From Powellomyces hirtus (taxonomy: Eukaryota; Chytridiomycota; Chytridiomycetes; Spizellomycetales; Powellomycetaceae), in NCBI GenBank assembly GCA_025526995.1, contig JAHLKG010000014.1:310001-374000 (forward strand): a DNA stretch of 64,000 nucleotides. Reading direction: 5' to 3'. Positions 32,312 to 43,646 of this stretch are shown here, one piece after another. The notes below the pieces were generated by a model. That model did no database searches, was not told the origin of the DNA, and saw only the letters and a program-made list of their open reading frames with translations. The translations under genes were made by a program, and so were the position numbers. Every line of letters starts with the position of its first letter. Position 1 is the first letter of the stretch.

Positions 32312-33149
32312 ATGGCTGCACCCGGACCTGCCGCCTGGACTTTCCCCGCCGTGGGCCCTGCTCTGCAGAACGGTGATCGGCTAAGCGAGATTACGCTGCG
32401 CACAACTCTCCTCGCCAATACGAAGACGATTCCGTACTTCTCTGGTGAACACGATATGGAGCTGATCAACCTCTTCGTCACTACGAACGTCAGAGTGTGC
32501 AACCACTTCATCACGGCTTATACCGGCATTGCCTACAACAAGTTCAATTACTTCGACGAGTACGCCATCACTAATATAGACCCTTCAGTCGTCGCTTGGC
32601 ACGTCGCTATCATGAACAATCTCCGCGTTCAGCCTGCCGCTCCTGCCGAAGGCGTTGCCACCTGGTGGGCCACCCAGTTCTATCAGCGCTGGATGCCTCG
32701 CAATGTCACCAACCGTCTACACCAAGAAATGGCGGCCCTCTCGCTTGGAAACTCGCTTGAAGATTACATCCGCAAATTGGAACGATATTGACATCTTGAA
32801 ACGATTGCTGTTCACTGAGGCGTTTGAGATATGGAGAGTGAACAATCCCCCTCTTCCACTTAGATAGAGAACAAAGCATTAGCTCCCTGTTCAAAGGATA
32901 AAAGCCGCTTAGGAGCCGCTCCCTGTCCTGGCCATGAGCCAAACTTTACCGAGCCCGACGGGGTTTCGATGTACCAATCTTCTCGACGGAGAGATTGAAG
33001 CCAGTGTAAGCCTAAGCGCTGCACCAGGAGCTGACACCATATGGGAGCTCGTCCTATGGCAAGCCAGCAGCTGACGACCGCATGGGAGCTTGACCTGCAG
33101 TTCAGCAACCTCATGCCTCCTGCACTAAAGCCCAAGAGGCAAAGGGGGG
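32312..33149 (+). pseudogene. B3: gag fragment fused to the 3' end of pol
   Basis: Gag from ATG 32312 to TGA at 32789-32791 (CGA in B1). Soon after, at about 32815, it jumps to the final pol codons (GAGGCGTTTGAGATATGG, ending PLPLR-TAG near 32866) and the B tail with its purine tract (GCAAAGGGGGG to 33149). All of protease, RT and integrase is missing, so this is a short internally deleted derivative between LTRs 3 and 4. Confidence 0.82.
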
Positions 33150-33569
33150 TGTGAGATGGCCATCATGGCATATTTATACTTTACTTATCCTTTGGCTAGT
33201 AAAAAGCCATATCCCAAGTTAAGGCAGACGCGCTTCGTAAGCGATTACCCAATCCCTCATGAGCAGAACTCCCCACAAGTTTACCCCGCGGTCTCAGTAC
33301 TGCGCAGCTACACTGCCATCACTGCACTGCCATAGTCCCTAGATGATCTCCCCGTTCTCCACAAGTTAGTTAGAAACTAAGGACCTGAGAACCTCATATA
33401 TAACGAGAAGGAAAGCACCCCCGGTAGAGATCATCATCCATCAACAAGTCAACCTCTCGTCCATCTTTCTTCAATCAAAAATCACTCCTCTTACCTTTCA
33501 ATCCTTTCATTTTCTCTCCCGTTGCTCGAACTACAAGTCTTTCCCGCCTTGAAACATAGGCTCCTCACA
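33150..33569 (+). repeat. B' LTR 4 (diverged subfamily)
   Basis: 420 bp with the same ends and the same primer site, but clearly diverged from LTRs 1-3 in the middle (GCAGAACTCCCCACAAGTTT, CATATATAACGAGAAGG). Its closest partner is 52049-52470. Confidence 0.88.
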
Positions 33570-33648
33570 TGGTAGCACCACAGTGTCTTTCCTGTCAGAA
33601 CTCACTTCTTCTCGCTCTTTTCCTTGATTGAAAACACAGTAATCTACG

Positions 33649-34852
33649 ATGGCTGCACCCGGACCTGCCGCCTGGACTTTCCCTGCCGTGGGCCCTGCCC
33701 TACAGAACGGTGATCGACTTAGCAAAATCACCTTGCGTACAACGCTTGTCGCCAATACAAAGACGATTCCATACTTCTCTGGCGAGCATGATATGGAACT
33801 GATCAACCTCTTCGTCACTACGAATGTCAGGGCATGCAACCACTTCATCACGGCTTATACAGGCATCGCTTACAACGAATTCAACTACTTTGACGAGTAC
33901 GCCATCACCAACATGGACCCTTCAGTCGTCGCCTGGCACGTCGCTATCATGAACAATCTGCGCGTTCAGCCTGCCGCTCCTGCCGAAGGCGTTGCTGCCT
34001 GGTGGGCCACCCAGTTCTATCAACGCTGGATGCCTCGCAATGTCACCAACCGCCTACATCAAGAAATGGCGGCCCTCTCGCTTGGAAATTCGCTTGAACA
34101 TTACATCCGCGAACTGGAACGATATCGACATCTCGAAAACGATTGCTGTTCGCGCCAATGGCAATGCTACGGAACGACTTCTACTTGAAAGCGAGATGAT
34201 CGAAATCTTCCGCGCGGGACTTCTCCGTAACTCGACTTACGGTCTTTACCTTGTCCAAGCTCTTCAAAACTTCATGACAATGAGACTCACGATTGGGCAA
34301 GCCGTCACTTGGCCCGTGGCCGTAATCTGCGTCCGAAACGCAGCAGCCTCCCGCAATCTGGTCGATGGCTACCTTACTACTCCAGCACGAGCACAAGCCA
34401 AGGCCCCTGCCCGATTCCATCCTTACTCGGGCAGCAAACAAGCCCCCTCTCGCACTCCTCGACGCACCTTTCAACAACCTGTACCGGTTACTCCTTGAAG
34501 GATAACGACTGAAATGCAAACATCCAAACAATCCATTCCGCAGACACCAAGGAAGAGATCTGGCGTGCCAACCACAATTAGGACTCCACAACAAACTCCT
34601 ACACGCAGACCAGCATTCCCCAGGACTCCAGGACCTCCCAAAACTCCAACAAAGCGGGGAAGTGCAATGCTTTGCAAACAATGTGGACAAACAAACCACA
34701 CCCTCCAAGATTGCTTCGCCAAACGGGACGTCAACGGTGAAACTCTTGAAGACCGAGCCACCGCTAGCAACTATCCTGTCCGACAAATCAACCGGATCAG
34801 TGAAGTCAAAACCGACGAACAAGAACAGGATTTTCTGGACGGCTGGGAGTAG
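33649..34852 (+). pseudogene. B4 gag (B' subfamily)
   Basis: Starts MAAPGPAAWTFPAVGPALQN. An extra A near 34138 (CTCGAAAACG) shifts the frame, and the frame ends at TGA 34496-34498. A last segment 34514-34852 holds zinc knuckle CKQCGQTNHTLQDC and ends GWE-TAG. The -1 heptamer GGATTTT is at 34828-34834, in register. Confidence 0.83.
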
Positions 34853-37812
34853 AAATCGGTTCCTCTCAGCCCAATAAAGGACATACTATCTTTCCTGAAT
34901 CCGATATACCATGGATGACGTGCAATCGACCACCTGAAAGCCCTAAGGGCAATCCCACATCTATTCGACGAACGGATCTCCAAACCCGACTTCAACCTGG
35001 TAAAGCTTCAAGCGCACCCAGTTGGGTCTTCCGAGTCAAAAATGGGCACCAAACCAATTATAGCCCTCTTGGACACCGGCTGCAACACTATGGTCGTTCA
35101 AGACCGTGTAGCCGATGAATGAAAACTCGAGAAGAAACCTCTCGATAAGCCATACGACATCGATACTGCCGGTGCTGGCCAAACAATCCGAATCACATCC
35201 CTTACCACCCAATCAATCCAAATCTTCAACAATGTCTTGCAAAACTACGACTCTGTTGCTTCTTTCCATTTCGAAATCGCGCCTATTGGAATCCTGCTTA
35301 TCTTGGGACTTCCATTCTTCGAAGCAATTGGTACCTTCACCTGTATTACTGTCGAGCGACCGCATCGCATCCTGTTCACCCTAGATGGAAAACCCTTCAA
35401 CTGTGCATCTCTTCCATCCAAGCGGCACACTCAGAGTCCTGACTCATTCATCAAGAAGGCTCAAACGTTCACCATTCACGGAGCTGCAAAGAGCATTAAG
35501 CGTGAGCGGCAGAAGCCCTTCCAGGGTATTGCCGCTATTTCAACGAAACGATTCAACAAACAACTTCAACATAAGCAATATCGAGAAGCATTCGCAGTCC
35601 ATATACGCCCTACTATAAAAGACGACAAGGCTGAGACTAACCCTTCTTGGCCTAAGTTCCTTGATTCAATCCTTCAACAATTCGAAAATACACTCTTCAA
35701 AGAGACCGAAGAGCTTCCCCCTGATTGTGGCAAGAATAACTTTCATATTGATATCATTCCCGGATCGGACCCGGTCTTTCAAGCCCTCCGTCCCATATCA
35801 CAAGATCAACTGAGCGAACTACGAAAACAACTAGACCATCTCCTCTCAAAAGGATGGATTCAACATTCGAAGTCGCCATGGGGAGCATCGGTGGTCTTCG
35901 CAGTCAAGAAAACGGGCGGAATTCGCGTCTGTTGGGACTATCGTGGACTAAATGCTGTCACAATCAAGGACCGCACTCCACTTCCCAATCTTCGAGAAAT
36001 GCGCAATCAGCTTCTCGGCGCCCGTCTCTATATGCTCATTGACTTGAAGGACGCATACAATCGACTGCTCATTGCTCTGGAAGATCGCGAGAAAACGGCC
36101 ATCCGCACAAGATTTGGGCTTTTCGAATACGTCGTCATGCCCTTTGGGCTTTGCAATGCACCTGGCGCCTTTCAACGACTCATGAATCAAGTCTTAGGCA
36201 ACCTTTACGATATTTGCGTCATTTGCTATCTTGACGACATCCTTATTTTCTCGCCCAATCCTAGCAAACATCGTCAAGATGTAGCAGAAGTTCTTCAGCG
36301 ACTACAAGATCATTCCCTTTACGTTAATGCCTCTAAATGTCAATGGGGTCAAAAGGAAATCGAATTTTGCGGCCACCTCTTCAGCGTGAATGGAATGCGT
36401 ATTGCTGACAGCAAGATCGCAGCCGTGCGAGACTGGCCAACTCCTCGGACCACACGGCACATCCGACAGTTCCTTGGACTAACAAACTATTTTCTTGATT
36501 ACATCGAACGGTATGCCAAAATCGCGGCACCACTATCAGCCTTACAAAGCGTCAAAAGCGCTTTCGAATGGACGACCAAGGAGCAGGAAGCCTTTGATGC
36601 CCTCAAGGCTGCTATCACAAGCGCTCCGGTCCTAGCGACCTTCAATCCCGATCAACCAATCTATGTCCACACCGATTCATCTGGCTATTCCATCTCGGGA
36701 TGGTTAGGACAAACTATCAATGGAGAACCTCTCCCTATGCCTTTACCGACTCACCGAGTACGAGCTATGGAGCAACTACCCAAACTTCGTCCAGTACTTT
36801 TCTTTTCGCACAAGATGAATGGAGCAGAGACCCGATATCTGGTACACGAGCAAGAGCTATTAGCCCTCGTGAAGTTCCTCAAAACGAATCGGTTTTACCT
36901 TATCAATTGGCCTTTTATCGCTCTTGTTGATCATTGATCACTCGTTCATCTGCAAACGCAACCACACCTGAGTAAACGCCAAGCCGGATGGATTGAAACG
37001 CTACAGGAATTTGACTTCACGATTCAATATCTTCCCGGCCGATTCAACACAATCGCCGACCTCCTCTCGCGAAACCCTACATATGCACCACAATGCATCG
37101 AATGTCAAAAACGGCTGATGATTACAGCGTATATGAATACCAATGAGCACCCATTTCCGACTACATTCGGATTTGAACAATGGAAACATGAATTGCTGCA
37201 AGATGAATATGCGCTCCACATTACCAAAATGCTCAAAAAACCAGAGCATGAGCGCCCCAGTCGTTATCACAGATTTGCCATAGGATCCGATGGGATCATC
37301 ACATACGAAGACGAACGACTTTACGTTCCTCATACAATCAGACCACACGTTCTCCGAGAATTCCACGACGAACTTCCTAACGGTGGACATCAAGGGCCAT
37401 TAGTCACTTATGCCAAGATGTTGCGTCGATACTTCTGGCCCAAGATGCAGCAGGACATTCGCTCTTTTGTCCGAACCTGCGCCAAATGCCGCTCATTTTC
37501 GTGTCCACCACACAATGGCCTCTTAAGACCACTTCCCATACCATCGACAGTCAATCACACTCATGGGTTCGATCTTTTCGAATTACCTCGACCCCAAGGA
37601 AGTCCCAAGCGTCCGTTTATCATATGCATTGTCGACTATTTATCAAGCCGAACGCACCTCGTCCCTGCGGAAAGCACTCTCTCAACAAACAAGTTAATGA
37701 CACTCATCCTGAGCCAAGTTTGGAAACATACCGGCATACCTCTCCTCATAATATCAGACTGAGAACCCAGGTTATTGGCAGACCTCTTCTTTGCCTTTTC
37801 CAAGTTAACCGG
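34828..37812 (+). pseudogene. B4 pol, truncated in integrase
   Basis: Protease (LLDTGCNTMVV), RT (CYLDDILIFSP), RNase H and integrase in gypsy order. Breaks: an extra A at about 35039 and TGA near 35120 (CGA in B1), then open 35237-36937, TGA 36935-36937, open again to TGA 37761-37763. It ends at the TTAACCGG/LTR junction shared with B1. From about 36650 to 37190 it matches B2 better than B1, and after that it matches B1: a mosaic. Confidence 0.85.
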
Positions 37813-38234
37813 TGTGAGATGGCCATCATGGCATATTTATACTTTACTTATTTTCGGCTAGTAAAAAGCCATATCCCAAGTTAAGGCAGACACGCCTCAT
37901 AAGCGATTACCCAAGCCCTCATAAGCATCTCCACAAGTCTCAGCTCTGTCAGCATACCCCCGCAATGCGCAGCTGCACTGCCCAGATACACTGCCCCGCT
38001 GCACTGCCATAGATCCCTAGATCATCTCCCCGTTCTCCACAAGTTAGCTAGAACCATCAGACCGTAGAATCTCATATAAAAACGGGAGGAAAGTTCCTCC
38101 CGGATAGAGACATCATCTCATCCAATACATCAAAATCTGCACATCGAAATCAACTTCTCTTTTCATCCCTCTACCGCTCCTCTCAACTCCAAACCGAAAC
38201 AACTCCTTCCGCCTTGAAACATAGGCTTCTCACA
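37813..38234 (+). repeat. B LTR 5
   Basis: 422 bp, no difference seen from LTR 2 (16879-17300), 20,934 bp away. Primer site at 38235. Confidence 0.9.
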
Positions 38235-38309
38235 TGGTAGCACCACTCCCATTCTTTCCTGTCAAACTTATCTACGCTTGTTCCTTTCATTGAAATACAG
38301 TGACTCACA

Positions 38310-41300
38310 ATGGCTGCACCCGGACCTGCCGCCTGGACTTTCCCCGCCGTGGGCCCTGCTCTGCAGAACGGTGATCGGCTAAGCGAGATTACGCTGCGCA
38401 CAACTCTCCTCGCCAATGCGAAGACGATTCCGTACTTCTCTGGTGAACACGATATGGAGCTGATCGACCTCTTCGTCACTACGAACGTCAGAGCGTGCAA
38501 CCACTTCATCACGGCTTATACCGGCATTGCCTACAACGAGTTCAATTACTTCGACAAGTACGCCATCACTAATATGGACCCTTCAGTCGTCGCTTGGCAC
38601 GTCGCTATCATGAACAATCTCCGCGTTCAGCCTGCCGCTCCTGCCGAAGGCGTTGCCGCCTGGTGGGCCACCCAGTTCTATCAGCGCTGGATGCCTCGCA
38701 ATGTCACCAACCGTCTACACCAAGAAATGGCGGCCCTCTCGCTTGGAAACTCGCTTGAAGATTACATCCGCGAATTGGAACGATATCGACATCTTGAAAC
38801 GATTGCTGTTCGTGCCAATGGCAATGCTACGGAACGACTTCTACTGGAAAGCGAGATGATCGACATCTTCCACGCGGGACTTCTCCGTAACTCGACTTAC
38901 GGCCTTTACCTCGTCCAAGCTCTTCAAAACTTCATGACGATGAGACTCACCATTGGACAAGCCGTCACTTGGCCCCTGATCGCGGTGATAACAACTTCCA
39001 TATCGATCTCACTCCCGGATCGAAACCGGTCTTCCAAGCTTTACGTCCTATATCACAAGACCAATTGAATGAACTACGGAAACAACTGGACCATTTATTG
39101 TCAAAAGGATGGATACAGCATTCCAAATCCCCATGGGGCGCCTCAGTTGTATTTGCTGTTAAGAAGACTGGCAGAATTTGCGTCTGTTGGGACTATCGCG
39201 GACTCAATGCTGTCACAATCAAGGACCGCACACCGCTCCCTAACCTAAGAGAGATGCGAAACCAACTTCTAGGCGCCCGCCTTTATACTCTCATCGACTT
39301 GAAAGACGCTTACCATCGACTACTCATCGCCCCAGAAGATCATGAGAAAACAGCCATCCGCACAAGATTTGGACTCTTTGAATACATCGTTATGCCCTTT
39401 GGACTGTGCAACGCACCTGGCGCCTTCCAGCGACTAATGAACCAAGTCCTGGGTGACTTGTATGACATCTCTGTCATTTGCTACCTCGACGACATCCTTA
39501 TCTTCTCACCGAACCCCGAAAGACATCGTCAAGATGTGAGAAAAGTACTTCAATGATTACAAGACCATTCTCTCTACATCATGGTTGCCAAATGCCACTG
39601 GGGAAAACGCGAAATCGAGTTCTGTGGACATCTCTTCAGCGTCAACAGAATGCGTATTGCGGATGACAAGATCGCAGCTGTTCGAGATTGGCCGACCCCA
39701 CGGACTTCGCGGCACATCATGCAATTTCTAGGACTAACAAATTACTTCCTGGATTACATCGAGCGATACGCCGAAATTGCCGCACCCTTGTCAGCCCTAC
39801 AGGGTATTAAAAGCGCATTCGAATGGACAGACAAGGAGCAACAAGCCTTCGACGCTCTCAAGGCTGCTATCACAAGCGCTCCAGTCCTAGCGACATTCAA
39901 TCCAGACCATCCAATCTACGTCCATACCGATTCATCTGGCTATGCCATTTCCGGATGGCTAGGACAAACCACTGATGGAAAACCTCTCCCCATGCCCTTG
40001 CCGACTCACCGAGTACGAGCTATGGAGCAACTGCCCAAACTTCGTCCGGTACTCTTCTTTTCGCGCAAGATGAATGGAGCCGAGACCCGATATCCGGTAC
40101 AGAAGCAAGAGCTACTAGCCCTCGTGAAGTTCCTCAAGACGAATCGATTTTACCTCATTAATCGGCCTTTTATCGCTCTCGTTGATCATCGATCACTCGT
40201 TCACCTGCAAACGCAACCACACCTGAGTAAACGCCAAGCCGAATGGATTGAAAAGTTACAAGAATTCGACTTCTCGATTCAATACCTTCCTGGACAATTC
40301 AACACGATCGCCGATCTACTCTCGCGAAACCCTACATATGCACCACGATGCATCGAATGTCAAAAACGGCTGATGGTTACGGCATATATGAATACCAACG
40401 AGCACCCATTTCTGACTACATTCGGATTTGAACAATGGAAACATGAATTGCTCCAAGATGAATACGCGCTCCACATTACCGAAATGCTCAAAAAGCCAGA
40501 ACACGAGCGCCCCAGTCGTTATCGTAGATTTGCTATACGACCTGACGGAATCATCACATACGAAGGCAAACGGCTTTACGTCTCTTATACCATCAGGCCA
40601 CATGTCCTTCGAGAGTTCCATGATGAACTTCCTAACGGCGGACATCAAGGACCGTTGGTTACTTATGCCAAAATGCTGCGACGATATTTCTGGCCCAAGA
40701 TGCAGCAGGACGTTTGATCCTTCATTCGTACCTGTGCAAAATGCCGCTCGTTTTCACGTCCACCTCGCAATGGCCTCTTAAGACCACTTCCCATACCATC
40801 AACGGTCAATCACACTCATGGGTTCGATCTTTTCGAATTACCTCAACCTCGAGGAAGTCCCAAGCGTCCGTTTATCATATGCATTGTTGACTATTTATCA
40901 AGCCGAACGCATCTCGTCCCTGCAGAAGGCACTCTCTCTACAAACGAGTTAATGACACTCATCCTGAGCCAAGTTTGGAAACATACCGGCATACCTCTCC
41001 TCATAATATCCGACCGAGAACCCAGGTTATTAGCAGACCTTTTCTCTGCCTTTGCCAAGTTAACCGGCGTCAGACACGAGTTTGCTACGGCACAACATCA
41101 GCAAACGGATGGCCGAGTAGAAAGAATGATCCAAGTTGCCAAGTTCGTCACACGCAAATACCTCGACTATAGCGGATCCAACTGGCGTGAATTCCTACCA
41201 CTAGTCGAGTTCTGCCTCAATTCCATGCCTAGGCGTCACCTCAATGACCTTGCACCATTCGAAATCGAACTAAATCGAATGCCACGCCGTCCAGGTTGGA

Positions 41301-41929
41301 ATGCCGACGCAGAACAACTCGCTCAGATGACACCGCCAAATCGAGCTCTTGTTTGCCTGTATCAGGAACGAGCTGCAGAGATCAATCTCACAGTCCAACA
41401 AGCTCTTCGTAACGAACAAGATCGCCACAAACAATACTTCAACCAAGGACGCACCCCCATTGCGTTTGAAGTAGGCGATCTCGTTGACCTCAACCATGAG
41501 CAACTAGCAATCAACTTCGACGAAGTTAAACCTGCCAATCTCACACCCAAGTGGATTGGGCCATTCACAATATTGGCCAAAGGACCTCATCCAGACACAT
41601 ATTGCCTAGATCTCTCCCAAACGGTTCTCAAGGCGGTCTGGCCCTATTTCCATGTTAACATACTATGGAAGCATGTGCCCCCCACGCACCCACTCCGCGA
41701 CCAAACGCCACCTCCGCCAGAGCCGGTTCTTATCGAAGGGGAACTCGAGTACCCAGTCGAAGCAATCCTCGACGAAACAGTAACCGGCCGAGGCCAAGCC
41801 CGCCGCCAAATGTTGTTGACCAAATACATTGGCTGGCCCGAACCCTCCTGGCAATCCGAAGCCAATCTCAAAGATACGGAGGCGTTCGAGGTCTGGCGAG
41901 TCAACAATCCCCCTCTCCCGCTTAGATAG
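38310..41929 (+). pseudogene. B5 gag-pol, duplicate of B2, with intact chromodomain
   Basis: Same gag-RT fusion as B2. Gag is open through the site where B2 has TGA. RT 38969-39556, stopped by TGA 39554-39556 (CGA in B2). RNase H and integrase 39581-40717, stopped by the shared TGA. Integrase 40952-41929 with ISDREP and GRVERM, then a full C-terminal chromodomain: EYPVEAILDETVTG, LTKYIGWPEPSWQSEANL, ending PLPLR-TAG. This marks the family as chromoviruses, which use the domain to target chromatin (family knowledge). Confidence 0.88.
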
Positions 41930-42593
41930 CATGAACAAAGCGTTGAGCTCCCTGTTCAAAAAAGGATAAAGCCGCTTAGGAGCCGCTCCCTGTCCTGGCC
42001 ATGAGCCGAATCTTACCGAGCCCGACGGGGTTTCGATGTACCAATCTTCTCAACGGAGAGATTGAAGCCAGTGTAAGCCTAAGCGCTGCACCAGGAGCTG
42101 ACACCATATGGGTATTGGAATGTTGAGACTTGCGTACTCAACGTTTGGTCCTTACATTAGATCCTTACTTGGATTCTCCGACTAGAATGCGTGACCACTA
42201 TACCGGTAACGCTAAGAGCTGAATTGGATCACGTGTGATCAGGTGATTGGAGAAAAGGTAGATTAGAACGCTCGAAGCGAGACATTGCCGACAAGACTTC
42301 AAGACACAAAAAAAAAATACATTCACATACATTACATCTCCGTGCATCTGACAACGCTATATCGTCATCTGCATCACAGAAGAGCTCTGTAAACCCCCTT
42401 TACGAAGTATACTGGAGGTCACATCGAATTCGGCCAATCCTATGCAATTCCGATAAAGTACTGGAAGTGCCGATATCTCCAATAATGGGAGCTCATCCTA
42501 TGGCAAGCCAGCAGCTGACGATTGCATGGGAGCTCGGCCTGCAACTCAGCAACCTCATGCCTCCTGTACTAAAGCCCAAGAGGCAAAGGGGGG
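41930..42593 (+). mobile_element. B5 3' untranslated tail, split by a D repeat
   Basis: GCATGAACAAAGCGTTGAGC and following is the uninterrupted version of the C1 target site. The tail is split at ATGGG by the D repeat (42113-42484) and resumes at 42485, ending in GGCAAAGGGGGG. Confidence 0.85.
42113..42484 (+). repeat. D-family solo LTR-like repeat 1
   Basis: 372 bp, TATTGGAATG...GATATCTCCAATA. Ends form the inverted repeat TATTGGA/TCCAATA. Target duplication ATGGG at 42108-42112 and 42485-42489. It carries a CACGTG (42231-42236). No coding sequence. The 5-bp duplication and length fit a solo LTR, though the ends are TA/TA rather than TG/CA. No internal region of this family is in the window. 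Confidence 0.75.
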
Positions 42594-43014
42594 TGTGAGA
42601 TGGCCATCATGGATATTTATACTTTACTTATTTTCGGCTAGTAAAAAGTCATATCCCAAGTTAAGGCAGACGCGCCTCATAAGCGATTACCCAATCCCTC
42701 ATAAGCATCTCCACAAGTCTCAGCTCTGTCAGCATACCCCCACAATGCGCAGCTGCACTGCCCAGATATACTGCCCCGCTGCACTGCCATAGATCCCTAG
42801 ATCATCTCCCCGTTCTCCACAAGTTAGCTAGAACCATCAGACCGTAGAATCTCATATAAAAACGGGAGGAAAGTTCCTTCCGGATAGAGACATCATCTCA
42901 TCCAATACATCAAAATCCGCACATCGAAATCAACTTCTCTTTTCATCCCTCTACTGCTCCTCTCAACTCCAAACCGAAACAACTCCTTCCGCCTTGAAAC
43001 ATAGGCTTCTCACA
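42594..43014 (+). repeat. B LTR 6 (last LTR of the main B array)
   Basis: 421 bp (one base missing near 42613). It is followed by element A reverse-transcriptase sequence, not by a primer site. The flank CCAGC does not match CTGGA before LTR 1, so the array ends do not come from one simple insertion. Confidence 0.88.
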
Positions 43015-43393
43015 CCAGCGACTAACCACCAAGCTCTTGGGCGACAAGTACGACGCCTACGTGATCTCATACCTCAACGATATTCTCATATTCAGCACCG
43101 ACATGAGTTTGCACATTCAGCACATCGACAAGGTCCTCAAGACTTTGACGGAACATCGCCTCCACGTCAAACCCAGCAAATGTCAATGGGCGGTTGACGA
43201 AGTCAAGTTCTGCGGCCACCGAGTCGGCAAGGATGGCCTGAGTATTGCCCCCTCCAAGGTGACCGCGGTCCGGGAACGACCTCGCCCAACCAACTCCCTG
43301 GAGCTCTTTAGCTTCATGGGCCTCGTCAACTATGTCAAGGAATACATCCCCAAGTATGCACAGATTGCCCTACCCCTAACGAATCTGCAATCC
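43015..43393 (+). pseudogene. Element A reverse-transcriptase fragment
   Basis: Open in frame: QRLTTKLLGDKYDAYVISYL, then NDILIFS, VKPSKCQWAVDEVKFCGHRV and FMGLVNYVKEYIPKYAQIA. It matches the gypsy RT palm end and connection region and is clearly different from B. The catalytic YLDD is YLND (43070-43081), a G-to-A change. Cut at 43393 by C2. Confidence 0.85.
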
Positions 43394-43632
43394 TGTTAGC
43401 ACGTACAGACTCTGTCATCGAGTCACAACTGTGCCATCGCAGGGCGTATTACGCGATCAGGTGAACCCACGTGATCAACTCCGATATAAGTAGTTTTCCT
43501 TCCATACTTAATATATCGGTGGGACTTTTCTCTTTTTCTCCAATAGAGCGGGATTAAGTTACTTCGTTGTTCTGCTCAGTCAACTACCCTAAAGCTTCCT
43601 CAACTATCTACTCAGATACTCTCAGACCAACA
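43394..43632 (+). repeat. C2 5' LTR
   Basis: 239 bp, TGTTAGCACG...CAGACCAACA. The palindrome is damaged here (CAGGTGAACCCACGTG). Confidence 0.9.
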
Positions 43633-43646
43633 GGTTATGAGCCCTG
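43633..43646 (+). promoter_or_regulatory. C2 primer-binding site (half-tRNA type)
   Basis: GGTTATGAGCCCTG directly after the LTR. The reverse complement CAGGGCTCATAACC equals the anticodon arm of fungal initiator tRNA-Met (CAT anticodon). Drosophila copia and hemiviruses prime from a tRNA half of this kind. The gag ATG (43637) lies inside it. Confidence 0.75.

Noticed and set aside
42113..42484. D repeat as a cut-and-paste DNA transposon
   Set aside because: Inverted ends are only 7 bp and the 5-bp duplication with about 370-bp length fits a solo LTR better, though the TA ends leave some doubt.
12211..43014. B array as one B insertion with internal expansion
   Set aside because: The flanks CTGGA and CCAGC do not match and element A sequence is missing between them, so more than one insertion plus recombination is needed.
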